NCBI GenBank assembly: GCA_900751815.1
Contig: CAADST010000080.1
Location: 1-13,659 of the forward strand
From: Bacilli bacterium
GTDB taxonomy: Bacteria > Bacillota_I > Bacilli_A > RF39 > UBA660
DNA: 13,659 nucleotides
Direction: 5' to 3'
Part shown: positions 6,508 to 12,534 of the stretch, piece by piece
Position numbering within the stretch: position 1 is the first letter of the stretch
Layout: every line of letters starts with the position of its first letter
Notes under the pieces: generated by a model
What the model was told of the DNA's origin: nothing
The model's input: only the letters and a program-made list of their open reading frames with translations
Database searches by the model: none
Translations under genes and position numbers: made by a program

Positions 6508-7131
6508 ATGGATGATACTTTGATTAGAACAATAATATATTTAGCTACTGCTATAGGAAGTAATGAATTTAATAATTATTTAGAAAGACTTAATTTTAAA
6601 GAATTTAATGAAACATTTAAAAATACTGAATTTAGTGAATTAGATGCCTATATTTTAAGTGAGAAAATGTCTTATAATAAATCTCTTAATTTATTGCCAG
6701 TAGCTAATATAATTGCATCTTTAGTGCATTACTTGCATCGTAATAAATTAATGAGTGAAATAACCTTTAGGGTAAAAGGTAAAACCTCCTATATAGAGGC
6801 TATTAGAAAAAGAAATAAAGAATTAGAAAACTATCGAAATGGTCCCAGAAAATATTTTGTTGGTTATTTTGAAGGTGATAAACCAATTGTTATTTGGTTT
6901 ACCTTTAACGGGGCAGTTATAAATATTAATGATGATTCATCACCAATATTTAATATTTTAAGTGATGAAGAAAAGGTTCGTAAAATTATTAGTATTTTTA
7001 GTGATTTAATAAATGGTGTTGATGGTTACATGCATAGTGAAAATATTAATGAAGTGTTAAATTCGCATTTAGTTAGAAATCTTATAAAAGAATACAAAAT
7101 AGAAAAAGATGATTTTAATAGGTCGAGATAG
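6508..7131 (+). CDS. Protein of unknown function, 207 aa
   Basis: The start at 6508 follows AAAGGTGA at good spacing; an in-frame ATG at 6490 has no SD. I do not recognise the family. The protein is probably soluble and mostly helical in its first 110 residues (N-terminal helix with I-I-Y-L-A-T-A-I-G, then alternating E/K/N-rich segments). Next comes a short beta section (K-Y-F-V-G-Y-F-E-G-D-K-P-I-V-I-W-F-T-F-N-G), then helices to a basic C-terminus. No signal peptide or obvious catalytic motif is present. It has its own promoter. Its stop codon is immediately followed by the first TGTCGAA box of the next promoter, so it sits beside, but not inside, the small-RNA unit. Confidence 0.75.
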   Translation: MDDTLIRTIIYLATAIGSNEFNNYLERLNFKEFNETFKNTEFSELDAYILSEKMSYNKSLNLLPVANIIASLVHYLHRNKLMSEITFRVKGKTSYIEAIRKRNKELENYRNGPRKYFVGYFEGDKPIVIWFTFNGAVININDDSSPIFNILSDEEKVRKIISIFSDLINGVDGYMHSENINEVLNSHLVRNLIKEYKIEKDDFNRSR

Positions 7132-7200
7132 TGTCGAATTTTGGCTAGTTTTGTCAGGTTTTGTCGAAACGCTTGCAAAATGAAAATAATAGTATAAAAT
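7132..7200 (+). promoter_or_regulatory. Small-RNA promoter 1 with tandem Spo0A-box-like repeats
   Basis: Four heptamers at an exact 10-bp period: TGTCGAA (7132), TGGCTAG (7142), TGTCAGG (7152), TGTCGAA (7162), with TTT in each gap. After ACGC comes TTGCAA (7173-7178), a 16-bp spacer and TAAAAT (7195-7200). The first box starts directly after the upstream stop codon. The layout matches the promoters at 1450-1518 and 7368-7426. Confidence 0.7.
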
Positions 7201-7207
7201 AGTTGTT

Positions 7208-7355
7208 GAAAGCGGGTTTTGGTAGGTTCCTTTCTCAACTATAACCTTTCTTAAACACTTAACTCACTCTTAATATTAAAGATGATTAATAAATCCTTAA
7301 AAATCCCGCTTTCACAGAGGGATTATATAGTAAGATATACATTCTTACTTTTTTC
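7208..7355 (+). ncRNA. Candidate Spo0A-box-controlled small RNA 1 (about 148 nt)
   Basis: From a predicted start at G7208 (8 nt after the -10) to a terminator at 7329-7354 there is no translatable frame with an SD. GAAAGCGGG (7208-7216) is perfectly complementary to CCCGCTTTC (7305-7313) and would close a large loop of about 90 nt. GTTCCTT occurs at 7226-7232. The RNA beginning at 7434 has the same GAAAGCG start, a GTTCCTT 17 nt in and a CGCTTTC closing arm, so the two look paralogous. The exposed UUCCUU could pair with AAGGAA-type ribosome binding sites, which suggests a trans-acting regulator; this is inference. Confidence 0.55.
7329..7354 (+). terminator. Terminator of small RNA 1
   Basis: AGTAAGA (7329-7335) pairs with TCTTACT (7343-7349), 7-nt loop, followed by TTTTT to 7354. 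Confidence 0.75.
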
Positions 7356-7367
7356 TAAACCTAATTT

Positions 7368-7426
7368 TGTCGAACTATGTCGAATGGTGTCGAATCACTT
7401 GCAAAATAAAGAAAAAGTTATAAAAT
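7368..7426 (+). promoter_or_regulatory. Small-RNA promoter 2 with three perfect Spo0A-box-like repeats
   Basis: TGTCGAA occurs at 7368, 7378 and 7388, each perfect, with 3-bp gaps. TCAC then leads to TTGCAA (7399-7404), a 16-bp spacer and TAAAAT (7421-7426). Box-to--35 distance and spacer length are identical to the other two array promoters. Confidence 0.75.
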
Positions 7427-7433
7427 AGATATT

Positions 7434-7480
7434 GAAAGCGAAGCAATCCTGTTCCTTAAAAGTCGCTTTCTTTTATTTTA
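7434..7480 (+). ncRNA. Candidate Spo0A-box-controlled small RNA 2 (about 45 nt)
   Basis: The predicted start G7434 lies 8 nt after the -10. The whole RNA is one hairpin: GAAAGCGA (7434-7441) pairs with TCGCTTTC (7463-7470). The 21-nt loop contains AATCCTGTTCCTTAAAA, and a U-rich tail (TTTTATTTTA) follows, so the RNA is its own terminator. It has no coding capacity. The GUUCCUU element in the loop and the GAAAGCG start are shared with small RNA 1. It could be a compact regulator acting through the C/U-rich loop, or a terminator-attenuator ahead of miaB if read-through occurs; the former fits the dedicated promoter better. Confidence 0.55.
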
Positions 7481-7531
7481 CAAAGAATCTATAATATGAT
7501 AAAATATTTTAAGTGAAGTGAGGTAGTATAA

Positions 7532-8932
7532 ATGAATAAACCAGATTTATGCAAAGCTAAAAATAGAAGTAAAGTAGATATAAAATATATTGATGCTTCC
7601 GCAGATTTAAAACCTATATTTAAAGGTAAAAAGTATTTTCTTAGAACTTATGGCTGGCAAATGAATGTTCATGATTCAGAACAAATTAGATATTATCTAG
7701 AAGCTTTAGGTTACCCTCCAGTAGATACTCTAGAAGATGCAGATATTGTTGTGCTTAATACTTGTGCTATTAGAGAAAATGCTAAGGATAAAGTATTTGG
7801 ATACTTAGGTAGATGTAAACATTTAAAGAGTACAAATAAAGATTTAATTATTGTTTTAACAGGATGTTTAATGCAACTTCCAAGTGAAGTAGAAGAAATT
7901 GAGAGGAATCACAAATATGTTGATATAGTAATAGGTACTCACAATCTAAATGAATTACCAGATTTAATTATGAATAAAGCTGGACAAAATATTGAAGTAT
8001 ATTCTAATAGTGATGAAGTACCAGAAAATGTTGGATACAGTAGAGATTCCAAAATTTCTGCTTGGATTAATATTCAATATGGTTGTGATAAATTTTGTAC
8101 TTATTGTATAGTTCCTTTTACTCGTGGCCGTGAGAGAAGTAGAAAAATGGAAAGCATTTTGGGTGAAGTAAAAGATTTAAAAAAGAAGGGATACTTAGAA
8201 ATAACTTTACTTGGTCAAAATGTTAATGCTTATGGTAAAGACTTAAACCTTGGTTATGATTTTGCAGATCTCCTCGAAAATGTTGCTAAAATTGGTATTC
8301 CTCGTGTTCGTTTTGTAACCAGTCATCCTTGGAATTTTACGGATAGAATGATTGATATAATTGCTAAATATGAAAATATTATGCCATATATCCATTTACC
8401 TATTCAATCAGGTAGTGATAATATCTTAAAGAAAATGAACAGAAGATATACTATAGATGAATATAAAAAACTATTTGATACCATTAAAGCAAGAGTGCCA
8501 AATGTTAGTATCACAACTGATATTATCGTAGGTTTTCCAAATGAAACAGAAGAAGATTTCCAAGCCACTTTAGATATAGTTGACTATTGTAAATATGATA
8601 GTGCTTATACTTTCATTTTCTCACCTAGAGAAGGTACTTATGCGGCAACTCTAGAAGATCATGTTAGTATGGATGAAAAAAATAGAAGACTTCAAACACT
8701 AAATAAAAAAGTAAATGCTTATGCTATGGAAGCTAATAAAAAATTAGTAGGTAAAGTAGTAGATGTTTTAATTATTGGCAAGAGTGAAAAAGGGGAGGAT
8801 AAAGTTTGTGGTTATACCGATACAATGAAACTTGTTAATGTCATTGGTAGTGATGATTTAATAGGTAAAATAGTTCCAGTAAAAATACTTGATGCAAAAA
8901 GCTTTAGTTTAGATGGTGAAGTAGCAAAATAA
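7532..8932 (+). CDS. miaB: tRNA-2-methylthio-N6-dimethylallyladenosine synthase MiaB
   Basis: 466 residues; start after a GAGGT SD. MiaB is a radical-SAM methylthiotransferase that converts i6A37 to ms2i6A37 in tRNAs reading UNN codons. The order is N-terminal methylthiotransferase domain (about 34-150), radical-SAM core (about 172-390) with the C-x3-C-x2-C cluster motif at Cys185, Cys189 and Cys192 (CDKFCTYC), then a TRAM domain (about 400-462). ERSR and LGQNVNAYG are typical. The N-terminal domain normally uses three cysteines for its auxiliary 4Fe-4S cluster. Cys78 (LNTCAIREN) and Cys112 (TGCLMQ) are present, but the first (usually TYGCQMN) is Trp42 here. A promoter is not clear; TATAAT-like sequence lies near 7491. 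Confidence 0.96.
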   Translation: MNKPDLCKAKNRSKVDIKYIDASADLKPIFKGKKYFLRTYGWQMNVHDSEQIRYYLEALGYPPVDTLEDADIVVLNTCAIRENAKDKVFGYLGRCKHLKSTNKDLIIVLTGCLMQLPSEVEEIERNHKYVDIVIGTHNLNELPDLIMNKAGQNIEVYSNSDEVPENVGYSRDSKISAWINIQYGCDKFCTYCIVPFTRGRERSRKMESILGEVKDLKKKGYLEITLLGQNVNAYGKDLNLGYDFADLLENVAKIGIPRVRFVTSHPWNFTDRMIDIIAKYENIMPYIHLPIQSGSDNILKKMNRRYTIDEYKKLFDTIKARVPNVSITTDIIVGFPNETEEDFQATLDIVDYCKYDSAYTFIFSPREGTYAATLEDHVSMDEKNRRLQTLNKKVNAYAMEANKKLVGKVVDVLIIGKSEKGEDKVCGYTDTMKLVNVIGSDDLIGKIVPVKILDAKSFSLDGEVAK

Positions 8933-8968
8933 AAGATTTATATATCCATTTTATATATAAATCTTTTT
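8931..8968. terminator. Bidirectional terminator between miaB and the acetyltransferase gene
   Basis: Perfect 15-bp arms (8931-8945 and 8953-8967) around a 7-nt loop. A-rich and T-rich outer ends allow function in both directions. The stem contains the stop codons of both convergent genes. Confidence 0.8.
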
Positions 8969-9369
8969 ATATTGTCTCCTAAAACTAGTTCTTGGTATTT
9001 TTCAAAACCAAATTTTTCATATAGATTAATATGTCTAGTATGTAAATAAATAGTTTTAATATTTAACTCTTTCATAAAGTCAGGAATAGATTCAATTAAT
9101 ATTCGTCCATAACCTAAATGTCTATATTCTTCTTTTACATAAACATTAGCAATCCATGGGGTATAGGAAGTATTATCAAAATCATGTTCAACAATTTGAT
9201 AAAAGCCAATTAACTCATTATCTTTTAATAGAATAATAGTAATAGGGTAAGTATTATTAATTATTCCATATTTTATATTGCCAATTGTTTTAATATTAAT
9301 CCATCTAAGGAGTATCTCATTTATTTCATTAATATAAGGACTATTTATATCATTTAAAATATTTAACAT
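8938..9369 (-). CDS. GNAT-family N-acetyltransferase
   Basis: 143 residues from the ATG at 9369, chosen because GGAG lies 6 nt upstream; a TTG at 9381 is an alternative without SD. GNAT enzymes transfer acetyl groups from acetyl-CoA. The acetyl-CoA loop is clear at about residues 78-95 (V-x-x-E-Y-R-x-L-G-Y-G-R-x-L-I), preceded by the beta-4 strand (W-I-A-N-V-Y-V). The C-terminal L-Y-E-K-F-G-F motif (about 117-123) is the usual N-[LF]-Y-x-x-x-G-F element. The substrate is not predictable. The start overlaps the stop of the hydrolase gene upstream by 7 nt, which implies translational coupling and a shared transcript. Confidence 0.88.
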   Translation of the reverse strand: MLNILNDINSPYINEINEILLRWINIKTIGNIKYGIINNTYPITIILLKDNELIGFYQIVEHDFDNTSYTPWIANVYVKEEYRHLGYGRILIESIPDFMKELNIKTIYLHTRHINLYEKFGFEKYQELVLGDNIKRFIYKMDI

Positions 9370-10238
9370 ATTGCTCTCCAATACATTATGTTATCTTTAA
9401 ACTCATAACTTATTTTAGAATTATCATATAAATAAGATAAATAAGATTTTATAGTACTACCAATTAAAATATATTGATTAGAATTCATGGTTAAACCATA
9501 TATGTCAAATATATATTTTAATATTTGTTCAAAGGTTTGATATTCATTACAATAGTTTAAAATTTTATTACATATTTCAGTAATTTTTTCTTTGTTCATT
9601 TTAATTAACGCAGATATATCATCAGAAGCATTACAATGTGAAGGAATATATAATTTGCCATTTAATGTACTTAAAAAATCTAGACTATTTAAATATTCTT
9701 CGACATTATAAATAAAAAATACATGATATTTATTTATTGTTTCTTCACTAAATAGGGAATCTCCAAGAAAGTATATATCATCACTTGTTTTAATTCCTAT
9801 CATATTAAAATAATGCCCTTTTAATGAAAAATACTCTAATCCTTCAGGTAAATTATTATCAATATTGCTAGTTTTAGATTCTTTAGCCATTAAAAATTTA
9901 TTTCTTAAATCTTTAAATGGATAGCCACCATATAAAAATGCTCCTTCTAAAATAGGATTTTCTATAAAACAATTTTCAATATCTGGCGCTAGAATTTGAC
10001 AATTAGTTCTATTTTGAATAATTTTGTTTCCACCGATATGATCTGCATTGGAATGGGTATTAATTATACCTTTTATATTCCAACCTTGTTCAGCAATTAT
10101 TTTAAGTATTTTTCTTCCAGCATCACTATCATTGGCGGTATCTATTAAATAAATATCTTTGTCATTTACTTTATATATTCCAATATTAGTAGGATTTTTT
10201 AGATAATAAGTATTTTGACCAACTTGAATTAATTCCAT
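9363..10238 (-). CDS. Metallo-beta-lactamase-fold hydrolase
   Basis: 291 residues; start after AGAAGGTG. The fold is shown by L-I-D-T (31-34), T-H-S-N-A-D-H-I-G-G (61-70), G-H-Y (141-143), F-L-G-D-S (157-161) and P-S-H-C (199-202), which supply metal ligands around His62, Asp66, His67, His142, Asp160 and His201. The second residue of the classic H-x-H-x-D-H is Asn64 rather than His, so the first metal site may be altered. A helical C-terminal region (about 205-291) follows. Substrate is unknown; glyoxalase II-like hydrolases share this layout. It is the first gene of a two-gene unit with the acetyltransferase. Confidence 0.85.
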   Translation of the reverse strand: MELIQVGQNTYYLKNPTNIGIYKVNDKDIYLIDTANDSDAGRKILKIIAEQGWNIKGIINTHSNADHIGGNKIIQNRTNCQILAPDIENCFIENPILEGAFLYGGYPFKDLRNKFLMAKESKTSNIDNNLPEGLEYFSLKGHYFNMIGIKTSDDIYFLGDSLFSEETINKYHVFFIYNVEEYLNSLDFLSTLNGKLYIPSHCNASDDISALIKMNKEKITEICNKILNYCNEYQTFEQILKYIFDIYGLTMNSNQYILIGSTIKSYLSYLYDNSKISYEFKDNIMYWRAIC

Positions 10239-10257
10239 AAAACACCTTCTTTTTATT

Positions 10258-10266
10258 ATTATAACA
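10258..10266 (-). promoter_or_regulatory. Extended -10 promoter of the hydrolase-acetyltransferase unit
   Basis: Minus strand TGTTATAAT, a TGN extended -10, 20 bp before the start codon. No good -35 is seen. The same extended -10 string occurs at 13129-13137. Confidence 0.45.
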
Positions 10267-10275
10267 TTATTTAAT

Positions 10276-10304
10276 AATTAAAAAAACTAGAATTATCTAG
10301 TTTT
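10276..10304 (-). terminator. Terminator of the 98-aa gene
   Basis: AAAACTAG/CTAGTTTT (10297-10304 and 10283-10290, minus-strand order), 6-nt loop, then T run. The 5' arm overlaps the end of the 10293-10589 gene. Confidence 0.7.
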
Positions 10305-10589
10305 ATGAGTATTTTCATCATTTAAGTTATTTTCTAGTAGGAAATCTCTTAATGGTTCATAACGCATTAATTCACCAGCTAATCTATTCATATTATTTTT
10401 AAGGATACTTAACTCTTCTAATGGTTCAATTACTTGTTGTTGATTTTCTGAATAAGTATCTATAACATGCATAGTAGTAAAATACATCATATTAGCTCGA
10501 TTATATAATTCCATTAATAATTCCCAATCACTAATTCTTAACTCTAGTGTTTGTTCAATAATTTCATTTAATTCTTTAATACTTTCCAT
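10293..10589 (-). CDS. Helical protein of unknown function, 98 aa
   Basis: Excellent SD (AGAAGGAGG) before the ATG at 10589. The product is acidic and predicted almost all helical, with two long amphipathic stretches (I-K-E-L-N-E-I-I-E-Q-T-L at the start; L-E-E-L-S-I-L-K-N-N-M-N-R-L in the middle) suggesting a helical hairpin or small coiled coil. No signal peptide, membrane segment or cysteine is present. I do not recognise the family. It has its own extended -10 and terminator, so it appears monocistronic. Confidence 0.75.
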   Translation of the reverse strand: MESIKELNEIIEQTLELRISDWELLMELYNRANMMYFTTMHVIDTYSENQQQVIEPLEELSILKNNMNRLAGELMRYEPLRDFLLENNLNDENTHKTR

Positions 10590-10620
10590 ATATCCTCCTT
10601 CTATTTGGAATGTATTAACT

Positions 10621-10629
10621 ATAATAACA
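10621..10629 (-). promoter_or_regulatory. Extended -10 promoter of the 98-aa gene
   Basis: Minus strand TGTTATTAT, 31 bp before the start codon. The -35 is not convincing. Confidence 0.4.
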
Positions 10630-10660
10630 CAATTTTATGAAAATTAACATACTTTTAATA

Positions 10661-10690
10661 AAAAAACAAATTTTTTGTAATTTGTTTTTT
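10661..10690. terminator. Terminator downstream of the membrane XRE gene
   Basis: AAAAAACAAATT (10661-10672) against AATTTGTTTTTT (10679-10690), 6-nt loop. The A/T-rich ends make it usable on both strands; in context it ends the minus-strand regulator gene. Confidence 0.7.
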
Positions 10691-10694
10691 TTAT

Positions 10695-11405
10695 TTATTT
10701 GCAAAATGCATCAATATTATCTCTATCATACTTTCCATTTTTAATTACTGTAAATGTTTCATTATCGCTATCAACATTACATCTGACAACATCATAAAAT
10801 AGAGTATCATAATATATTACATTATCACCAGTTACTGTTACTATGGAAAATCTTGGAGCCTGATGAATGTTGATAACTCCAATATAATCGATAACAAGTA
10901 GTACTGCTATAAAAATAATAAAGTAACCAAAATTACAAATGAGTCTTTTGCTGTGGTTTAGTTTCTTAGTAAATCTACTAACTCCAAGTAAAGAAATAAT
11001 AGCACCAAATACTGAATAAATAGCTCCCCAGCTTGATTCGCTTGGAAATATAGCTATAGCACTAAGTGATATTAAAACACCAAATATTATTAATAATAAA
11101 CCAATAATATTATTTTTGTTTTCTAGTTTTTTGTTAGTATAGCTTATTGTATTAATAATATTTTCTTCTAATTTTTCTTGGTATTCTTTACTGTTTACAA
11201 CTTCACCACTCATTAAATCATTTAAAGAAATATCAAGTTCATCACATAATGGTTTAAAAAGTGATAAATCAGGCATATTTCTACCATTTTCCCAATTGCC
11301 AATAGTGCGGTCTGATACTCCTAACTTTTCTGCTAATTCTTGTTGTGTCATATTTTTCTTCCTGCGGCATTCTGCGATAAATTTGCCAATTTTTTCTTGA
11401 TTCAT
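10695..11405 (-). CDS. Membrane-tethered XRE-family regulator, three membrane helices
   Basis: 236 residues; SD GAAGGGAG before the ATG. Residues 4-62 are an XRE/Cro helix-turn-helix (M-T-Q-Q-E-L-A-E-K-L-G-V-S-D-R-T-I-G-N-W). Hydrophobic helices lie at about 100-120, 126-143 and 157-178, and a beta-rich tail of about 55 residues with two cysteines would sit across the membrane. This is the second membrane-bound XRE protein in the window (compare 613-1182), though its membrane part is different. It may sense an envelope signal; targets are unknown. A CTGT-N5-ACAG palindrome lies upstream. Confidence 0.82.
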   Translation of the reverse strand: MNQEKIGKFIAECRRKKNMTQQELAEKLGVSDRTIGNWENGRNMPDLSLFKPLCDELDISLNDLMSGEVVNSKEYQEKLEENIINTISYTNKKLENKNNIIGLLLIIFGVLISLSAIAIFPSESSWGAIYSVFGAIISLLGVSRFTKKLNHSKRLICNFGYFIIFIAVLLVIDYIGVINIHQAPRFSIVTVTGDNVIYYDTLFYDVVRCNVDSDNETFTVIKNGKYDRDNIDAFCK

Positions 11406-11443
11406 ATTTTTTCTCCCTTCGTTAATATCATATAAAATATAAT

Positions 11444-11456
11444 CTGTTTTTTACAG
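11444..11456. promoter_or_regulatory. Candidate operator, CTGT-N5-ACAG
   Basis: CTGTTTTTTACAG is a 13-bp inverted repeat 38 bp upstream of the XRE start, near a weak TTTTCC...TATATT-like promoter on the minus strand. It fits an autoregulatory site but is a single copy. Confidence 0.35.
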
Positions 11457-11526
11457 GAAAAATATCAAGGGTTCTTTATTTTTAAAATTTGTTCATAGGC
11501 ATAAAGCATATTACTTGCTTTGATTC

Positions 11527-11588
11527 AGTAAATCAATCAATTAGAGTACTATTAATAAAATTGAAAAAGCAAATCCTATTGATTTACT
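11527..11588. repeat. Inverted repeat in an intergenic region
   Basis: AGTAAATCAAT (11527-11537) is perfectly complementary to ATTGATTTACT (11578-11588), 40 nt apart. On the minus strand, downstream of the flavodoxin gene, no T run follows, so it is not a normal terminator for that operon; on the plus strand TATTTTT follows. Nothing else stands out between 11457 and 11587. Confidence 0.4.
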
Positions 11589-12124
11589 TATTTTTCCTTA
11601 TTTATTTCCTTAATTATTTTATCTAAACTAGAAAAATCAATAAAACTTACTTTTTTATTATATGTTTCTATCATAGCTTTATCTTCTGATGTTTGCTTAT
11701 CTTTAGGTAAATTTTTTACTTTATTATAAAGCAATTTTAACATTGTTTTATGAACAAAGTTTAATTTTTTATAGTCGATGCCACCTCTTAGATGAAATAT
11801 TTTGGCATTTTCAAAGATTTCCTTTTTTAGTTGACTTTTTATATTATTCCTAATATTATTTTCGTTTATTTCATCAGTGGGATCAGCAACTCCAACTGTT
11901 GCAATAATAATATTTTTTGAAGGATTATTTAGTTTTTTTAGTGTTTTAGCCATTCCTAAAACACCACCGGCATATAATGCCCCTAAGTAAATGATTGTAT
12001 CATAATCATTTATGTCTTCGACATTTTCATAAGAAATAGCTTTGATATTAGTTCTATTTGCAAGTTCTTCAGCGTACTTTTTGGTTGTTCCATAATGTGT
12101 TCCATAGATTATAATTTTATTCAT
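11588..12124 (-). CDS. Flavodoxin-domain protein
   Basis: 178 residues. Flavodoxins are FMN-binding electron-transfer proteins. The N-terminal strand and phosphate loop are clear: I-I-I-Y-G-T-H-Y-G-T-T-K-K-Y-A (4-18), followed by the second strand and D-T-I-I-Y-L-G-A-L-Y-A-G-G (about 42-54). Then come a central I-I-I-A-T-V-G-V strand and, near residues 111-125, F-H-L-R-G-G-I-D-Y-K-K-L-N. That last stretch is typical of the HemG-like Flavodoxin_5 group. Length fits, but HemG function is not implied. It is the last gene of a four-gene minus-strand unit, 8 nt after the 52-aa gene. Confidence 0.85.
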   Translation of the reverse strand: MNKIIIYGTHYGTTKKYAEELANRTNIKAISYENVEDINDYDTIIYLGALYAGGVLGMAKTLKKLNNPSKNIIIATVGVADPTDEINENNIRNNIKSQLKKEIFENAKIFHLRGGIDYKKLNFVHKTMLKLLYNKVKNLPKDKQTSEDKAMIETYNKKVSFIDFSSLDKIIKEINKEK

Positions 12125-12132
12125 AGTTCTTC

Positions 12133-12291
12133 CTATATTTGTTTAAATACTAATATTGCTTTAGCAGATCCTGTAATAGATACAGTAACTAATTCGAATC
12201 CCTTTTGCAACATTTCATTAGCTTTTTCTTCTATTTTTTTAGCCATATCATCTGCTTTAGGGGAATATTCTATAACAACAGTTTTATACAT
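12133..12291 (-). CDS. 52-aa protein resembling DUF4177
   Basis: The start at 12291 follows AAGGAGTG; the longer frame to 12330 overlaps the previous gene and lacks an SD. The sequence begins with a strand (Y-K-T-V-V-I-E-Y), has an acidic/lysine helix (A-K-K-I-E-E-K-A-N-E-M-L-Q-K-G-F) and ends with two strands (E-L-V-T-V-S-I, A-I-L-V-F-K). That beta-alpha-beta-beta layout with a G-[FW]-E-L-V turn recalls DUF4177 proteins; function is unknown. Tight spacing with the genes on both sides indicates one operon. Confidence 0.7.
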   Translation of the reverse strand: MYKTVVIEYSPKADDMAKKIEEKANEMLQKGFELVTVSITGSAKAILVFKQI

Positions 12292-12313
12292 TTTTTCACT
12301 CCTTACTTTATAA

Positions 12314-12514
12314 TTATTTATTTTTTTCATTTTTAGAAATATATATTATTAATGATATTATTCCTATTAAATTAATTCCTACACCCAAACCAAGTAATAA
12401 ACCTGAGCTAAATTCAGAAAATGGGGTAGTTTCATTTCCTCCGAAAAAAGTATATGCTAAATATAATATGTTTCCTAATATAATTAAAAATATTCCAGTT
12501 TTTCCTTTATTCAT
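12314..12514 (-). CDS. Small membrane protein with two predicted helices, 66 aa
   Basis: SD GTGAGGAT precedes the ATG at 12514. Two hydrophobic segments lie at about residues 6-24 and 38-59, joined by a short polar loop with G-G-N-E-T-T; both ends are lysine-rich, which suggests that N- and C-termini are cytoplasmic. No family recognised. It lies 20 nt after the lipoprotein stop and 22 nt before the 52-aa gene. Confidence 0.75.
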   Translation of the reverse strand: MNKGKTGIFLIILGNILYLAYTFFGGNETTPFSEFSSGLLLGLGVGINLIGIISLIIYISKNEKNK

Positions 12515-12534
12515 AAATCCTCACTTTCAATTAT

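Noticed and set aside
7026..7238. Minus-strand frame of 70 codons over the small-RNA promoter
   Set aside because: No SD; it covers the end of a real gene and the box array on the other strand.
7132..7394. TGTCGAA repeats as a CRISPR array or replication-origin iterons
   Set aside because: Units are 7 bp with 3-bp gaps, too short for CRISPR. They do not match DnaA boxes, and each array is placed exactly before a promoter.
11460..11587. Possible small RNA or terminator for the flavodoxin operon
   Set aside because: The inverted repeats here have no T run on the minus strand and no convincing promoter; left as a plain repeat.
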